DNA from: Nocardia asteroides
GTDB taxonomy: Bacteria > Actinomycetota > Actinomycetes > Mycobacteriales > Mycobacteriaceae
Length of the DNA stretch: 64,000 bases
Direction of reading: 5' to 3'
Assembly: GCF_021183625.1 (NCBI RefSeq)
Contig: NZ_CP089214.1
Span: forward strand, 4,092,001 to 4,156,000
The notes under the pieces are model-generated. The model was not told the origin of the DNA. It ran no database searches and was given only the letters and a program-made list of their open reading frames with translations. Every line of letters begins with the position of its first letter. Positions within the stretch are counted from its first letter, which is position 1. The translations under genes were made by a program, and so were the position numbers. Below are positions 1 through 7,074 of the stretch, one piece after another.

Positions 1-431
1 ACGCCGTAGGCGGTCGGGTCGGAGACCCAGTAGGCGAAGACCGCGCCGCCGTCCAGCCCGTGGAAGCGGTTCAGCCCGGTGCCGAGCCCGGGGCCGTGAA
101 AGATGTTGTCGCCGAGCACGAGTGCCGCGCAGTCGGTGCCGATGTGGTCGGCGCCGAGGACGAAAGCCCTGGCCAGGCCGTCGGGTTCGGGCTGGACCAC
201 GTAGTCGATGGCGATGCCGAAGGCGCTGCCGTCGCCGAGCAGCCTGCGGAAGGCAGCCGCCTCCTCGGGGGTGGTGATCACCAGGATGTCGGTGATCCCG
301 GCCAGCATCAGGGTGGAGAGCGGGTAGTAGATCATCGGCTTGTCGTAGACCGGGACGAGCTGCTTGCTCACCCCGCGCGTGATCGGGTGCAGGCGCGAGC
401 CGGTGCCGCCCGCCAGGATGATTCCGCGCAT
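1..431 (-). CDS. rmlA: Glucose-1-phosphate thymidylyltransferase RmlA, C-terminal part outside window
   Basis: First enzyme of dTDP-L-rhamnose synthesis (glucose-1-phosphate + dTTP to dTDP-glucose), cytoplasmic. Reading leftwards from the ATG at 431 gives MRGIILAGGTGSRLHPITR, the nucleotidyltransferase G-x-G-T-x-x-R-L loop, then KQLVPVYDKPMIYYPLS and later LVLGDNIFHGPGL, which are diagnostic for RmlA. About 143 codons are visible; the family is about 290 residues, so the C-terminal half is missing because of the window edge. rmlB, the next enzyme of the pathway, lies 2.3 kb away on the other strand. In mycolic-acid actinobacteria rhamnose forms the linker between peptidoglycan and arabinogalactan, which fits the galactan genes that follow. 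Confidence 0.94.
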   Translation of the reverse strand, partial: MRGIILAGGTGSRLHPITRGVSKQLVPVYDKPMIYYPLSTLMLAGITDILVITTPEEAAAFRRLLGDGSAFGIAIDYVVQPEPDGLARAFVLGADHIGTDCAALVLGDNIFHGPGLGTGLNRFHGLDGGAVFAYWVSDPTAYG

Positions 432-619
432 GGCCCCAGAGTCTGCCAGCTCGCGGGGGCGCCGAAACGGGGAGGTTCCAGCCCGACCGCGAAATGGTCA
501 CGACGGGTTGGCCGAACAGGTCGGCCGGGGCATGGTTGTTGCACGGATCACACTTGTCGTGATCTTCTGGAGTGGGACGTCAGCGAGGACGCCCGCCCGT
601 GGGTGAGGTAGGTACCGCC

Positions 620-1612
620 ATGACCGCGATCAGTGACGAATTCACGGGCAGGGTGATGAACCCCCGCGGGCCGAGCCCGGCCGCCCGCCTGCTGCTCGCC
701 ACCTGCTCCGGCGTGCTCCGCCCGGTGCTGCGGCAGCTGCCGATCAACCGGCACACCATCCCCGTCGCCGCGGCCGCGGTGGACGGCCTCTCCCGGCTGC
801 GCCGCGAGCCGCGCGGGGTCGAGCGCGAGCAGGTGCGGTTGCGCGGCTTCGGCCTGGAGATCCTGCGCCCGGCGGGCGGCTCCCGCGCGCTGCGCCACGG
901 TGCGGTGCTCTACCTGCACGGCGGCGGCTTCGCGGTGTGCGGGCTGCGCACGCACCGGCCGATCGCCGCCAGCCTGGCCCGGCGCACCGGGCTGCCCGTG
1001 GTGAACGTCGACTACCGGCAGCTACCCGGCAAATCCATCCTGCAGTCGGTCGAGGACTGCCTGACCGCGTACCGCTGGCTGCTCGGGCACGGCGCCGACC
1101 CGTCCCGGATCGTGATCGCGGGCGATTCGGCGGGCGGCTACCTGACCTTCGCCACCGCGCTGAAGGCACTGGAGGAGGGGTTGCCCGCGCCCGCGGGGCT
1201 GATCGGGCTCTCCCCGCTGCTCGACCTGGACCACGTGGCCAAGCGCGGTTACGTCAATGTCTCCAGGGACGCCTACATCCCGCTCTCCGCGCTGGCCGCG
1301 GTGGTGCGGCTGGGCGCGGAGATCGACGGCGTGCTCGACCCGATCCTCTCGCCGGTCAACGGCAACCTGGCGGATCTGCCGCCGGTACTGCTGGTCGCCG
1401 CGGAGGACGAGGTGCTGCGCTATGACAGCGAGCTGATGGCGGCCAGGCTCGCCGCCGCGGGCGTGCCGCACAGCCTGGAGCTGTGGCGCGGCCAGGTGCA
1501 CGCCTTCATGAGCATCTTCCCGAGCCTGCCGGAGGGCAGGGCCGCGCTCGGCCGGGTCGCCCGCTTCGTGCGGGACCGGGTCGAGCACCAGGAGCGAGCT
1601 CGGACGGCCTGA
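620..1612 (+). CDS. Alpha/beta hydrolase (hormone-sensitive-lipase type esterase)
   Basis: 330-residue carboxylesterase-like hydrolase. The oxyanion-hole motif HGGGF (in YLHGGGFAVCG), the nucleophile elbow GDSAGG, an acid near VAAEDEVLRYDSELM and the histidine in GQVHAF give the full Ser-Asp-His set of the HSL (alpha/beta hydrolase fold-3) family, whose members include mycobacterial LipR/LipN-type esterases. The ATG at 620 is preferred over an in-frame GTG at 572 because GAGGTAGG stands 8-10 bases upstream and homologous sequence begins there. No signal peptide. It is monocistronic and ends before a strong hairpin shared with the convergent gene at 1736. Substrate unknown; a short-chain or sterol acetyl ester is possible. 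Confidence 0.85.
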   Translation: MTAISDEFTGRVMNPRGPSPAARLLLATCSGVLRPVLRQLPINRHTIPVAAAAVDGLSRLRREPRGVEREQVRLRGFGLEILRPAGGSRALRHGAVLYLHGGGFAVCGLRTHRPIAASLARRTGLPVVNVDYRQLPGKSILQSVEDCLTAYRWLLGHGADPSRIVIAGDSAGGYLTFATALKALEEGLPAPAGLIGLSPLLDLDHVAKRGYVNVSRDAYIPLSALAAVVRLGAEIDGVLDPILSPVNGNLADLPPVLLVAAEDEVLRYDSELMAARLAAAGVPHSLELWRGQVHAFMSIFPSLPEGRAALGRVARFVRDRVEHQERARTA

Positions 1613-1633
1613 CTCGATCGGCCGGACGAGTTC

Positions 1634-1670
1634 TGGACCTTGCCCCGCACCCGGTGCGGGGCAAGGTCCA
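1634..1670. terminator. Perfect 17-bp stem hairpin between convergent genes
   Basis: Two perfectly complementary 17-base arms (TGGACCTTGCCCCGCAC and its complement) around a 3-base loop, 21 bases past the hydrolase stop codon. There is no U-run, so this is a rho-independent-like or bidirectional actinobacterial terminator by inference. Confidence 0.7.
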
Positions 1671-1680
1671 CCCGGAAACG

Positions 1681-1719
1681 ACGGAGCCCCGCCCGGACCT
1701 GGTCCGAGCGGGGTTCCGT
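1681..1719 (-). terminator. Terminator hairpin downstream of the secreted protein gene
   Basis: 12-base arms with one G-U pair (core GAGCCCCGC / GCGGGGTTC) lying 17 bases past the stop codon of the minus-strand gene at 1736. The same CCCCGC core is used in the terminator of its paralogue at 61194-61238. Confidence 0.65.
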
Positions 1720-1735
1720 TGTTCGAGCGCCGGAA

Positions 1736-2446
1736 TTACTTGGCCGGGGCGTTGAACGGCTGGTTCAGGGTGCTCCAGTACTGGATGGCCGCGCCGATCG
1801 CCACCGGGGCGGTGATCAGGATCTGGCCGACCAGGGTGCCGAGCGCGCCGACGGCCAGGATGCCCGCGACGCAGCCAACGGCGGCGGCCGGGATGAACGG
1901 GCCGAACAGGCCGACGATGGTCGCGGAGGCGACGGTGGCGCCGGCGATGCCGCCGAGCACGCAGCCGAGCGCGCCGCCGGAGAGGCCGCCGACCAGGGTG
2001 CCGACGGTGGCGCCGACGGAGATGGTGTCCTTCAGCCGGTTGAACGCCGCGAGCTCACGGTCGTACTCGTTCTTCCAGGGCGCCTTGTCCTCGTAGGGCA
2101 GCGCGACCGGCTTGTAGACGGCCTTCTCCAGGTCGAGCTGCGGGGTCAGGGTCGCGTCGTTGCCGGAGATCTCGGCCGCGATCGGGAACTCGAACTCGTC
2201 GAGCCGGAAGCTCAGCGGGGTGCCGGCCAGCACGGTGCCATCGGCGGCGACGACCTTGAAGACGCCGTCCTCGGCGACCAGCTTGCCGGAGTCGGTGGAG
2301 ATGAAGGTGGCGGTCTCGGTGGCGTGCGCGGTGAAGTTCACCGCGTCGGCCGGTGCTTCCGCGGGCGCCGCGTTCACGGTGCCCGAGGTGACGCCGATCG
2401 CGGCGATCAGCAGAGCCGACGTCGCGGCGAATTTCTTGATGAACAT
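1736..2446 (-). CDS. Secreted glycine-zipper protein, paralogue A
   Basis: 236 residues. Residues 1-26 form a Sec signal peptide (basic start, hydrophobic core, VNA-A cleavage site). A polar domain of about 95 residues follows, with the motif VALPYEDKAPWKNEYDR, then a long Gly/Ala-rich hydrophobic stretch (about residues 120-220) full of GxxxG and GG pairs, resembling a glycine zipper that could insert in or cross a membrane. It is a clear paralogue of the 237-residue protein at 60418, roughly two thirds identical by eye over the mature part. I recognise it as a family common in Nocardia but know no function. It is monocistronic with its own promoter region and terminator. Cell-envelope or extracellular location is inferred from the signal peptide. 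Confidence 0.85.
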   Translation of the reverse strand: MFIKKFAATSALLIAAIGVTSGTVNAAPAEAPADAVNFTAHATETATFISTDSGKLVAEDGVFKVVAADGTVLAGTPLSFRLDEFEFPIAAEISGNDATLTPQLDLEKAVYKPVALPYEDKAPWKNEYDRELAAFNRLKDTISVGATVGTLVGGLSGGALGCVLGGIAGATVASATIVGLFGPFIPAAAVGCVAGILAVGALGTLVGQILITAPVAIGAAIQYWSTLNQPFNAPAK

Positions 2447-2760
2447 GTGTTGTGAACCTCATCGAGCGGTCGGATGGAGGGGACCCGTTGATCGAAGGCC
2501 AGGTCAGCTAACGCGTGGTGAATGCGCTGTGACCGGGTGTTCAAATTCCGTTCACCAAGCAGACCTGGTGGTCCGTGGGTTTTCCGAAATCAAGACGCTG
2601 AACTGGTGTTTCGGCGTGATTAAAACCCTGCTACATCGTTCTTTCCGGTCGGATTGTGATGCAGATCACCTGTGCCGCAGAATGATTGACGAGGCGAATC
2701 GGACTTTTCGGCGGCGGCCGGGATTCCGGGATGGCCCCGCCCCGGCGGTAGAGTCGCGGA
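2447..2760. other. 314-bp divergent promoter region
   Basis: Gene-free stretch between the secreted protein (minus) and rmlB (plus), visibly richer in A+T than its surroundings. It contains a CRP-like dyad at 2655-2670 and a small inverted repeat CCGAAA / TTTCGG near 2583-2614. No open frame here looks coding. Confidence 0.7.
2655..2670. promoter_or_regulatory. CRP/FNR-like dyad upstream of rmlB
   Basis: TGTGATGCAGATCACC matches the TGTGA-N6-TCACA consensus of CRP-family regulators with one mismatch. It lies about 90-105 bases before the rmlB start. Function is inference from the consensus only. Confidence 0.4.
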
Positions 2761-3768
2761 ATGCGCTTGCTCGTCACCGGCGGAGCCGGGTTCATCGGTG
2801 CGAACTTCGTCCGGCAGACCGTGGCCGAGCGCCCCGACGTTCGGGTGACGGTGCTCGACGCGCTCACCTACGCGGGCAATCGGGAATCGCTGGATTCGGT
2901 CGCCGACCGAATCGAATTCGTGAAGGGCGATATCGCCGACACCGCGCTGGTCGACGAACTGACCGCGGAAACCGACGCGGTGGTGCACTTCGCCGCGGAA
3001 TCGCACAACGACAATTCACTGGCCGACCCGTGGCCGTTCGTGCAGACGAACATCGTGGGAACTTTCGCGCTGCTGCAAGCGGTGCGCAGGCACGGCGTGC
3101 GATTCCACCACGTCTCCACCGACGAGGTGTTCGGCGACCTGAGCTCGGACGATCCGCCGTTCTCCGAGCTGACGCCGTACAACCCGTCCAGCCCGTACTC
3201 CGCGACAAAGGCTTCGAGCGACCTGCTCGTCCGGGCCTGGGCGCGCTCTTTCGGCGTGCGCGCGACGCTGTCGAACTGCAGTAACAACTACGGCCCCTAT
3301 CAGCACGTGGAGAAGTTCATCCCGCGGCAGATCACGAATCTCATCGACGGGCAGCGGCCGCGGCTGTACGGCGCCGGGCACCAGATCCGGGATTGGATTC
3401 ACGTCGACGACCACAACCACGCGGTCTGGGCCGTCCTGGAACGTGGCGCGGCGGGCCGGAGTTATCTGATCGGGGCGGACGGGGAAACCGACAACCTGAC
3501 CGTCATCCGAATGTTGCTCGCGGAATTCGGCCGCTCCCCGGACGATTTCGACCATGTGACCGACCGGCCGGGGCACGACCAGCGCTACGCCATCGACGCG
3601 ACCCGGCTGCGCACCGAACTCGGCTGGACCCCGCGGTACGAGAATTTCCGCGACGGGCTGGCCGCGACCGTGCGCTGGTATCGGGAGAACGAGGCGTGGT
3701 GGCGGCCGTACAAGGAGCACACCGAGGACGCGTACCGGAAAGCGGGCGAGCGGGTGCTCCCGCTGTAA
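2761..3768 (+). CDS. rmlB: dTDP-glucose 4,6-dehydratase RmlB
   Basis: 335 residues, the normal family length. Converts dTDP-glucose to dTDP-4-keto-6-deoxyglucose, the second step of dTDP-rhamnose synthesis. It has the Rossmann NAD motif TGGAGFIGANF at the N-terminus, STDEVFGDL, the catalytic YSATK (Tyr about 146, Lys about 150) and SNNYGPYQHVEKFIP, which are typical of RmlB rather than of GalE. The ATG directly follows CGGTAGAGTCGCGGA. It ends 1 base before the stop of the convergent DUF2142 gene. A CRP-like site lies upstream. Confidence 0.95.
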   Translation: MRLLVTGGAGFIGANFVRQTVAERPDVRVTVLDALTYAGNRESLDSVADRIEFVKGDIADTALVDELTAETDAVVHFAAESHNDNSLADPWPFVQTNIVGTFALLQAVRRHGVRFHHVSTDEVFGDLSSDDPPFSELTPYNPSSPYSATKASSDLLVRAWARSFGVRATLSNCSNNYGPYQHVEKFIPRQITNLIDGQRPRLYGAGHQIRDWIHVDDHNHAVWAVLERGAAGRSYLIGADGETDNLTVIRMLLAEFGRSPDDFDHVTDRPGHDQRYAIDATRLRTELGWTPRYENFRDGLAATVRWYRENEAWWRPYKEHTEDAYRKAGERVLPL

Positions 3769-3769
3769 C

Positions 3770-5398
3770 TCAGCCCCAGACCAGCACGTGGTACTTGACC
3801 GCGGCGGCGATCAGCGCGACCGCGGTGGCGCCGACGATGGTCAGCGCGGCGCCCCGGCCCGGCGCGGTGCCGTCCGGCAGCGCCAGCCGCCAGGGCAGCC
3901 AGCGCAGCAGCACCGCGAAGGTGAGCACCGCGAGCGGCACGAAGTACCTGCCCTGCACGCCGTCGATGATGAAGTAGTCCACCGGCGTGAACGACATGTA
4001 GAGCGTCACGTAGATCATCGCCACATTGGCGAGCAGCACCAGCGCCACGATCAGCGTGCGGCGGAAGGTCGCCGCCTCCGGGCGCAGCCGGTCGCCGATC
4101 CCGATGCCGATCACGAAGGCGAGCAGGCAGGCCAGGATGGAGAGCGCGGGCACGTCGATGTAGGCGAAGCCGAGCTCACCGAAGAACTGGGTGAACCAGC
4201 GCTGGTCCCGGCGCGAGATGCTCTCGCCGAACACCTCGACGAAGGTGATCGGGTCGGTGAGGATGCCCTTCAGCTGGTCGTCCGGGCGGACGGTGCCCCA
4301 CTGGGCCTCCGGGCGCATGAGGCTCATGCCGTCGCCGGTCGGGGCGGCCACCTTCATCCAGACCGCGAAGAGCAGCCCGCCCGCCGCGGCGAAGGCCACG
4401 TGGGTGAACCGCCAGACGCCGCGGAAGCCGAGCCGGTCGCCGGGGATCACCACGACGAGCAGGGCGAGCAGGATGTAGGCGGGTTTGCAGAGCGGCAGCG
4501 CCAGGGTGGCGGCCAGTAGCGCGGCGGTCTCCTGGCGGCGCAGGCCGTCGCCGAGGAAGAGCGCCTTGACCAGGAGTGCCGAGATTCCGAAGGCGAGCGC
4601 GTTGGTCAGGGTGTCGGCGGTGACGGTGCCCGCCTGGAAGATCGCGATCGGGAGCACCGCGACGGCGAAGGCGAGCCACTGGATGCGGTGGGCGCGCAGG
4701 GACCACAGCGCGAAGCCGGTGATCGCCAGGTAGGCGGCCAACCCCGCGAGCCTGGTCACCAGGGTGGTCGCGCCGACGTTCAGGTCGAGTGTTTCGGCCG
4801 CGCGCAGTGCGATGGCGTTCGGGAGGTACGGGACGGGGGAGTACGCCGCGGTGTTGGTGAACCAGACCTGGTCCAGCTCCGCGCTGACGGGGGCGGACTT
4901 GTACCGGTCGTAGGCGGCCGGGTCGGCGGCCATCGGGTTCTGTTCGTCGCCGTTGGTGGTGTAGTCGGTGAGCGCGTAGCCCATCAGGTCGGTGATGGAT
5001 TTCGGGACGTCGCCGCCGTAGGCGATGCCGCGGGTGTCCTCGATCTCCTGGGGGAGGAGGCCGCCGTGGGCTACCTGGTACGCGCGGCTGAACTGGGTGA
5101 TTTCGTCGTGGCCCCAGAACGGCGGGGTTATCACGGCGAAGACCGCGCCGAACAGTCCGGCGAGGATCAGGAACGCCGTCGTCGCCGGGCCCAGCTTGTG
5201 GATGATCCGGTTCGCGATGCCCGTGCGGGGCTGCGCGTCCGCTTCTCGCCCGGCCTCCGGCCGCTCGACTGGTTTGTCCTCGGTGGAATCGAGTGCGTTC
5301 GATTCGGCGGCCTTCGTGGTGGAGCGCTCGGCGGCGCTCGCCGAGCCCGGCTCGTCGCCGGAGGGGGTGGGCTGGGTGCCGGTGGCCGACGCCGTCAC
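3770..5398 (-). CDS. DUF2142 polytopic membrane protein
   Basis: 542 residues from a GTG at 5398 that overlaps the stop of the upstream glycosyltransferase by 4 bases (GTGA), so the pair is translationally coupled. A Pro/Ser/Ala-rich cytoplasmic N-terminus of about 70 residues is followed by some 11-13 hydrophobic segments. The sequence after the first segment, HDEITQFSRAYQVAHGGLLP, is the hallmark of the DUF2142 family, predicted membrane proteins found in polysaccharide and glycolipid clusters and resembling polyprenyl-phosphate-dependent glycosyltransferases. Coupling to a GT2 enzyme suggests joint glycan assembly at the membrane. A 964-residue open frame spans both genes' region, but its upstream part is only an out-of-frame shadow. 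Confidence 0.85.
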   Translation of the reverse strand: MTASATGTQPTPSGDEPGSASAAERSTTKAAESNALDSTEDKPVERPEAGREADAQPRTGIANRIIHKLGPATTAFLILAGLFGAVFAVITPPFWGHDEITQFSRAYQVAHGGLLPQEIEDTRGIAYGGDVPKSITDLMGYALTDYTTNGDEQNPMAADPAAYDRYKSAPVSAELDQVWFTNTAAYSPVPYLPNAIALRAAETLDLNVGATTLVTRLAGLAAYLAITGFALWSLRAHRIQWLAFAVAVLPIAIFQAGTVTADTLTNALAFGISALLVKALFLGDGLRRQETAALLAATLALPLCKPAYILLALLVVVIPGDRLGFRGVWRFTHVAFAAAGGLLFAVWMKVAAPTGDGMSLMRPEAQWGTVRPDDQLKGILTDPITFVEVFGESISRRDQRWFTQFFGELGFAYIDVPALSILACLLAFVIGIGIGDRLRPEAATFRRTLIVALVLLANVAMIYVTLYMSFTPVDYFIIDGVQGRYFVPLAVLTFAVLLRWLPWRLALPDGTAPGRGAALTIVGATAVALIAAAVKYHVLVWG

Positions 5399-6345
5399 CG
5401 GCGGGGTCCGTCGTCGGTGACGGCGCTGTAGCGCAGGTAGACGAGGCGTGCGGCCTCGTGGCGGGAGCGGCGGATGCCGTCCAGGATGAGGCCGGCGGTC
5501 CAGGCCAGGCTGCCGAGCAGCAGCAGGGTGAAGGCGAGGAAGAGGGTGGGGAAGCGCGGCACCTCGCCGATGTCGTAGTAGGTGATCGCTATCGGGATGG
5601 TGAGCACCAGCGCGATCAGCCAGGCCAGGGTGCCGAAGAGCCCGTAGAAGGCGACCGGCCGCTCGTGCCGCGCCAGCCCGGCGATCAGCTTCAGGATCTT
5701 GAACCCGTCGTGGTACGTGCGCAGCTTGGACTCGCTGCCCGCCGGGCGATCCCGGAACCCGACCGGCACCGCCGTGCGCGGCACCCGCAGGTGCAGCGAG
5801 TGCACCGTCAGCTCGGTCTCGATCTCGAACTCGCGGGAGACCGCGGGGAAGCTCTTCACGAAGCGCCGGGAGAAGACCCGGTACCCGCTCAGCATGTCCT
5901 CGACGTTCTCCCCGAACACCTTGCCGACCACGCCGTTCAGCACCTTGTTGCCGGTCTCGTGGCCGGCCCGGTACGCGTTGCCCGACTCGTCCTGGCGGCG
6001 CACCCCGAGCACGTGGTCGTAGGGCCCGTCGAGCAGCGTCTTGATCATGAGCGGCGCGGCCGACGCGTCGTAGGTGTCGTCGCCGTCGATCATGAGGTAG
6101 ACGTCGGCCTCGATGTCGGCGAAGGCGCGGCGCACCACATTGCCCTTGCCCTTGACGTTCTCCCTGCGCACGATCGCACCCGCTTCCCGCGCGCGCTCGG
6201 AGGTCGCGTCGGTACTCAGGTTGTCGTAGACGTAGACCACGATCCCGGGGACGGCGGCCTGCAGGTCGGCGACGACCTTGGCGACCGAAGCCTCTTCGTT
6301 GTGGCACGGGACCACGGCGGCAATGCGAAGCTCGGAGGGGTCCAC
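5395..6345 (-). CDS. Family 2 glycosyltransferase with C-terminal membrane segments
   Basis: 316 residues. N-terminal GT-A domain: VVPCHNEEASV, then DNLSTDATSE, and the metal-binding motif MIDGDDTYDA, followed by VLGVRR and SGYRVFSRRFVKSFP; this is the dolichol/polyprenyl-phosphate sugar synthase type. Two hydrophobic segments near residues 230-295 anchor it. The GTG at 6345 (VDPSELRIAAVV) is chosen because the conserved domain starts there and GAGGATT lies upstream; longer in-frame starts add unrelated residues. It probably transfers a sugar to polyprenyl phosphate for the coupled DUF2142 protein. It is divergent from gtrA at 6444. Confidence 0.85.
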   Translation of the reverse strand: MDPSELRIAAVVPCHNEEASVAKVVADLQAAVPGIVVYVYDNLSTDATSERAREAGAIVRRENVKGKGNVVRRAFADIEADVYLMIDGDDTYDASAAPLMIKTLLDGPYDHVLGVRRQDESGNAYRAGHETGNKVLNGVVGKVFGENVEDMLSGYRVFSRRFVKSFPAVSREFEIETELTVHSLHLRVPRTAVPVGFRDRPAGSESKLRTYHDGFKILKLIAGLARHERPVAFYGLFGTLAWLIALVLTIPIAITYYDIGEVPRFPTLFLAFTLLLLGSLAWTAGLILDGIRRSRHEAARLVYLRYSAVTDDGPRR

Positions 6346-6443
6346 CCGGGTCAATCCTCGATCTCGGTGGGTTCGAACAGGGAACACGGGGAGGGTACAG
6401 GGCCGGGCGCGGCTGCCGCGTGCCCGGTGTACCGTCGGCGAGC

Positions 6444-6986
6444 GTGTCGTCCCGCGAGTCCGCCGAAACCGTTCCCGCACCGCTGAGCCGCCGCCTGCTG
6501 ACCGCGCTGCGGCAGGGGAGCGCTTTCCTCGTCGTCGGGCTGATCGGCTTCGCGGTGGACGCCGGGACGTACAACCTGCTGGTGTTCTGGGGCGGCGAGG
6601 GCGTGCTCCACCACGCGCCGCTGCCCGCGAAGATCATCGCGATCGTGGTGGCGACGGTGGTCACCTACTTCGGCAACAAGTGGTGGACGTTCGCGCACAA
6701 GCAGGGCGGTAGCGCGGCGCGGGAGTACCTGCTCTACGCGTTCTTCAACGTCATCGCGATCGGGCTGCAGCTCGGCTGCCTGGCCTTCTCCCGCTATGTG
6801 CTGGATCTCTCCTCGCCGCTCGCGGACAACATCTCCGGCACCCTGCTCGGCCAGATCGTCGCGGTGCTCTTCCGCTACTGGGCCTACGACACCTTCGTCT
6901 TCACCGGTCCGCGGGCCGACCTGGAGCACGACATCGACGACGCGCTCGCCGACCGTGCTGGGCAAGCGCCCGGTTCGCCGCGTTGA
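6444..6986 (+). CDS. GtrA family membrane protein
   Basis: About 180 residues with four transmembrane segments (LVVGLIGFAVDAGTYNLLVF first) and the typical GtrA features FGNKWWTF after the second segment and FRYWAYDTFVF near the end. GtrA-like proteins are thought to move polyprenyl-phosphate-linked sugars across the membrane or to recruit enzymes for this; in M. tuberculosis a GtrA protein (Rv3789) works in arabinogalactan synthesis. The start is uncertain: GTG at 6444 or GTG at 6420, neither with a strong ribosome site. It lies 88 bases upstream of glfT2 on the same strand. Confidence 0.85.
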   Translation: MSSRESAETVPAPLSRRLLTALRQGSAFLVVGLIGFAVDAGTYNLLVFWGGEGVLHHAPLPAKIIAIVVATVVTYFGNKWWTFAHKQGGSAAREYLLYAFFNVIAIGLQLGCLAFSRYVLDLSSPLADNISGTLLGQIVAVLFRYWAYDTFVFTGPRADLEHDIDDALADRAGQAPGSPR

Positions 6987-7074
6987 TATCCTCGGGCCCG
7001 CCGCGAAGGTATCCAGGGACGAAGGTGGATGCACAGCCCGTCCCGTCGGCACGACACTGAATTTCGAGGACTTC

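Noticed and set aside
548..955. Minus-strand frame near the hydrolase start.
   Set aside because: Antisense shadow of the alpha/beta hydrolase with no ribosome site or motif.
1640..2455. 271-residue plus-strand frame opposite the secreted protein.
   Set aside because: Composition is Gly/Arg/Asp shadow-like, and it is antisense to a gene with a clear signal peptide and a paralogue.
3770..6664. A 964-residue minus-strand open frame suggesting a glycosyltransferase-DUF2142 fusion.
   Set aside because: The upstream 420 codons are an out-of-frame shadow of the GT2 gene (5395-6345), with Arg/Pro/Ala-rich nonsense. The real junction is a GTGA overlap.
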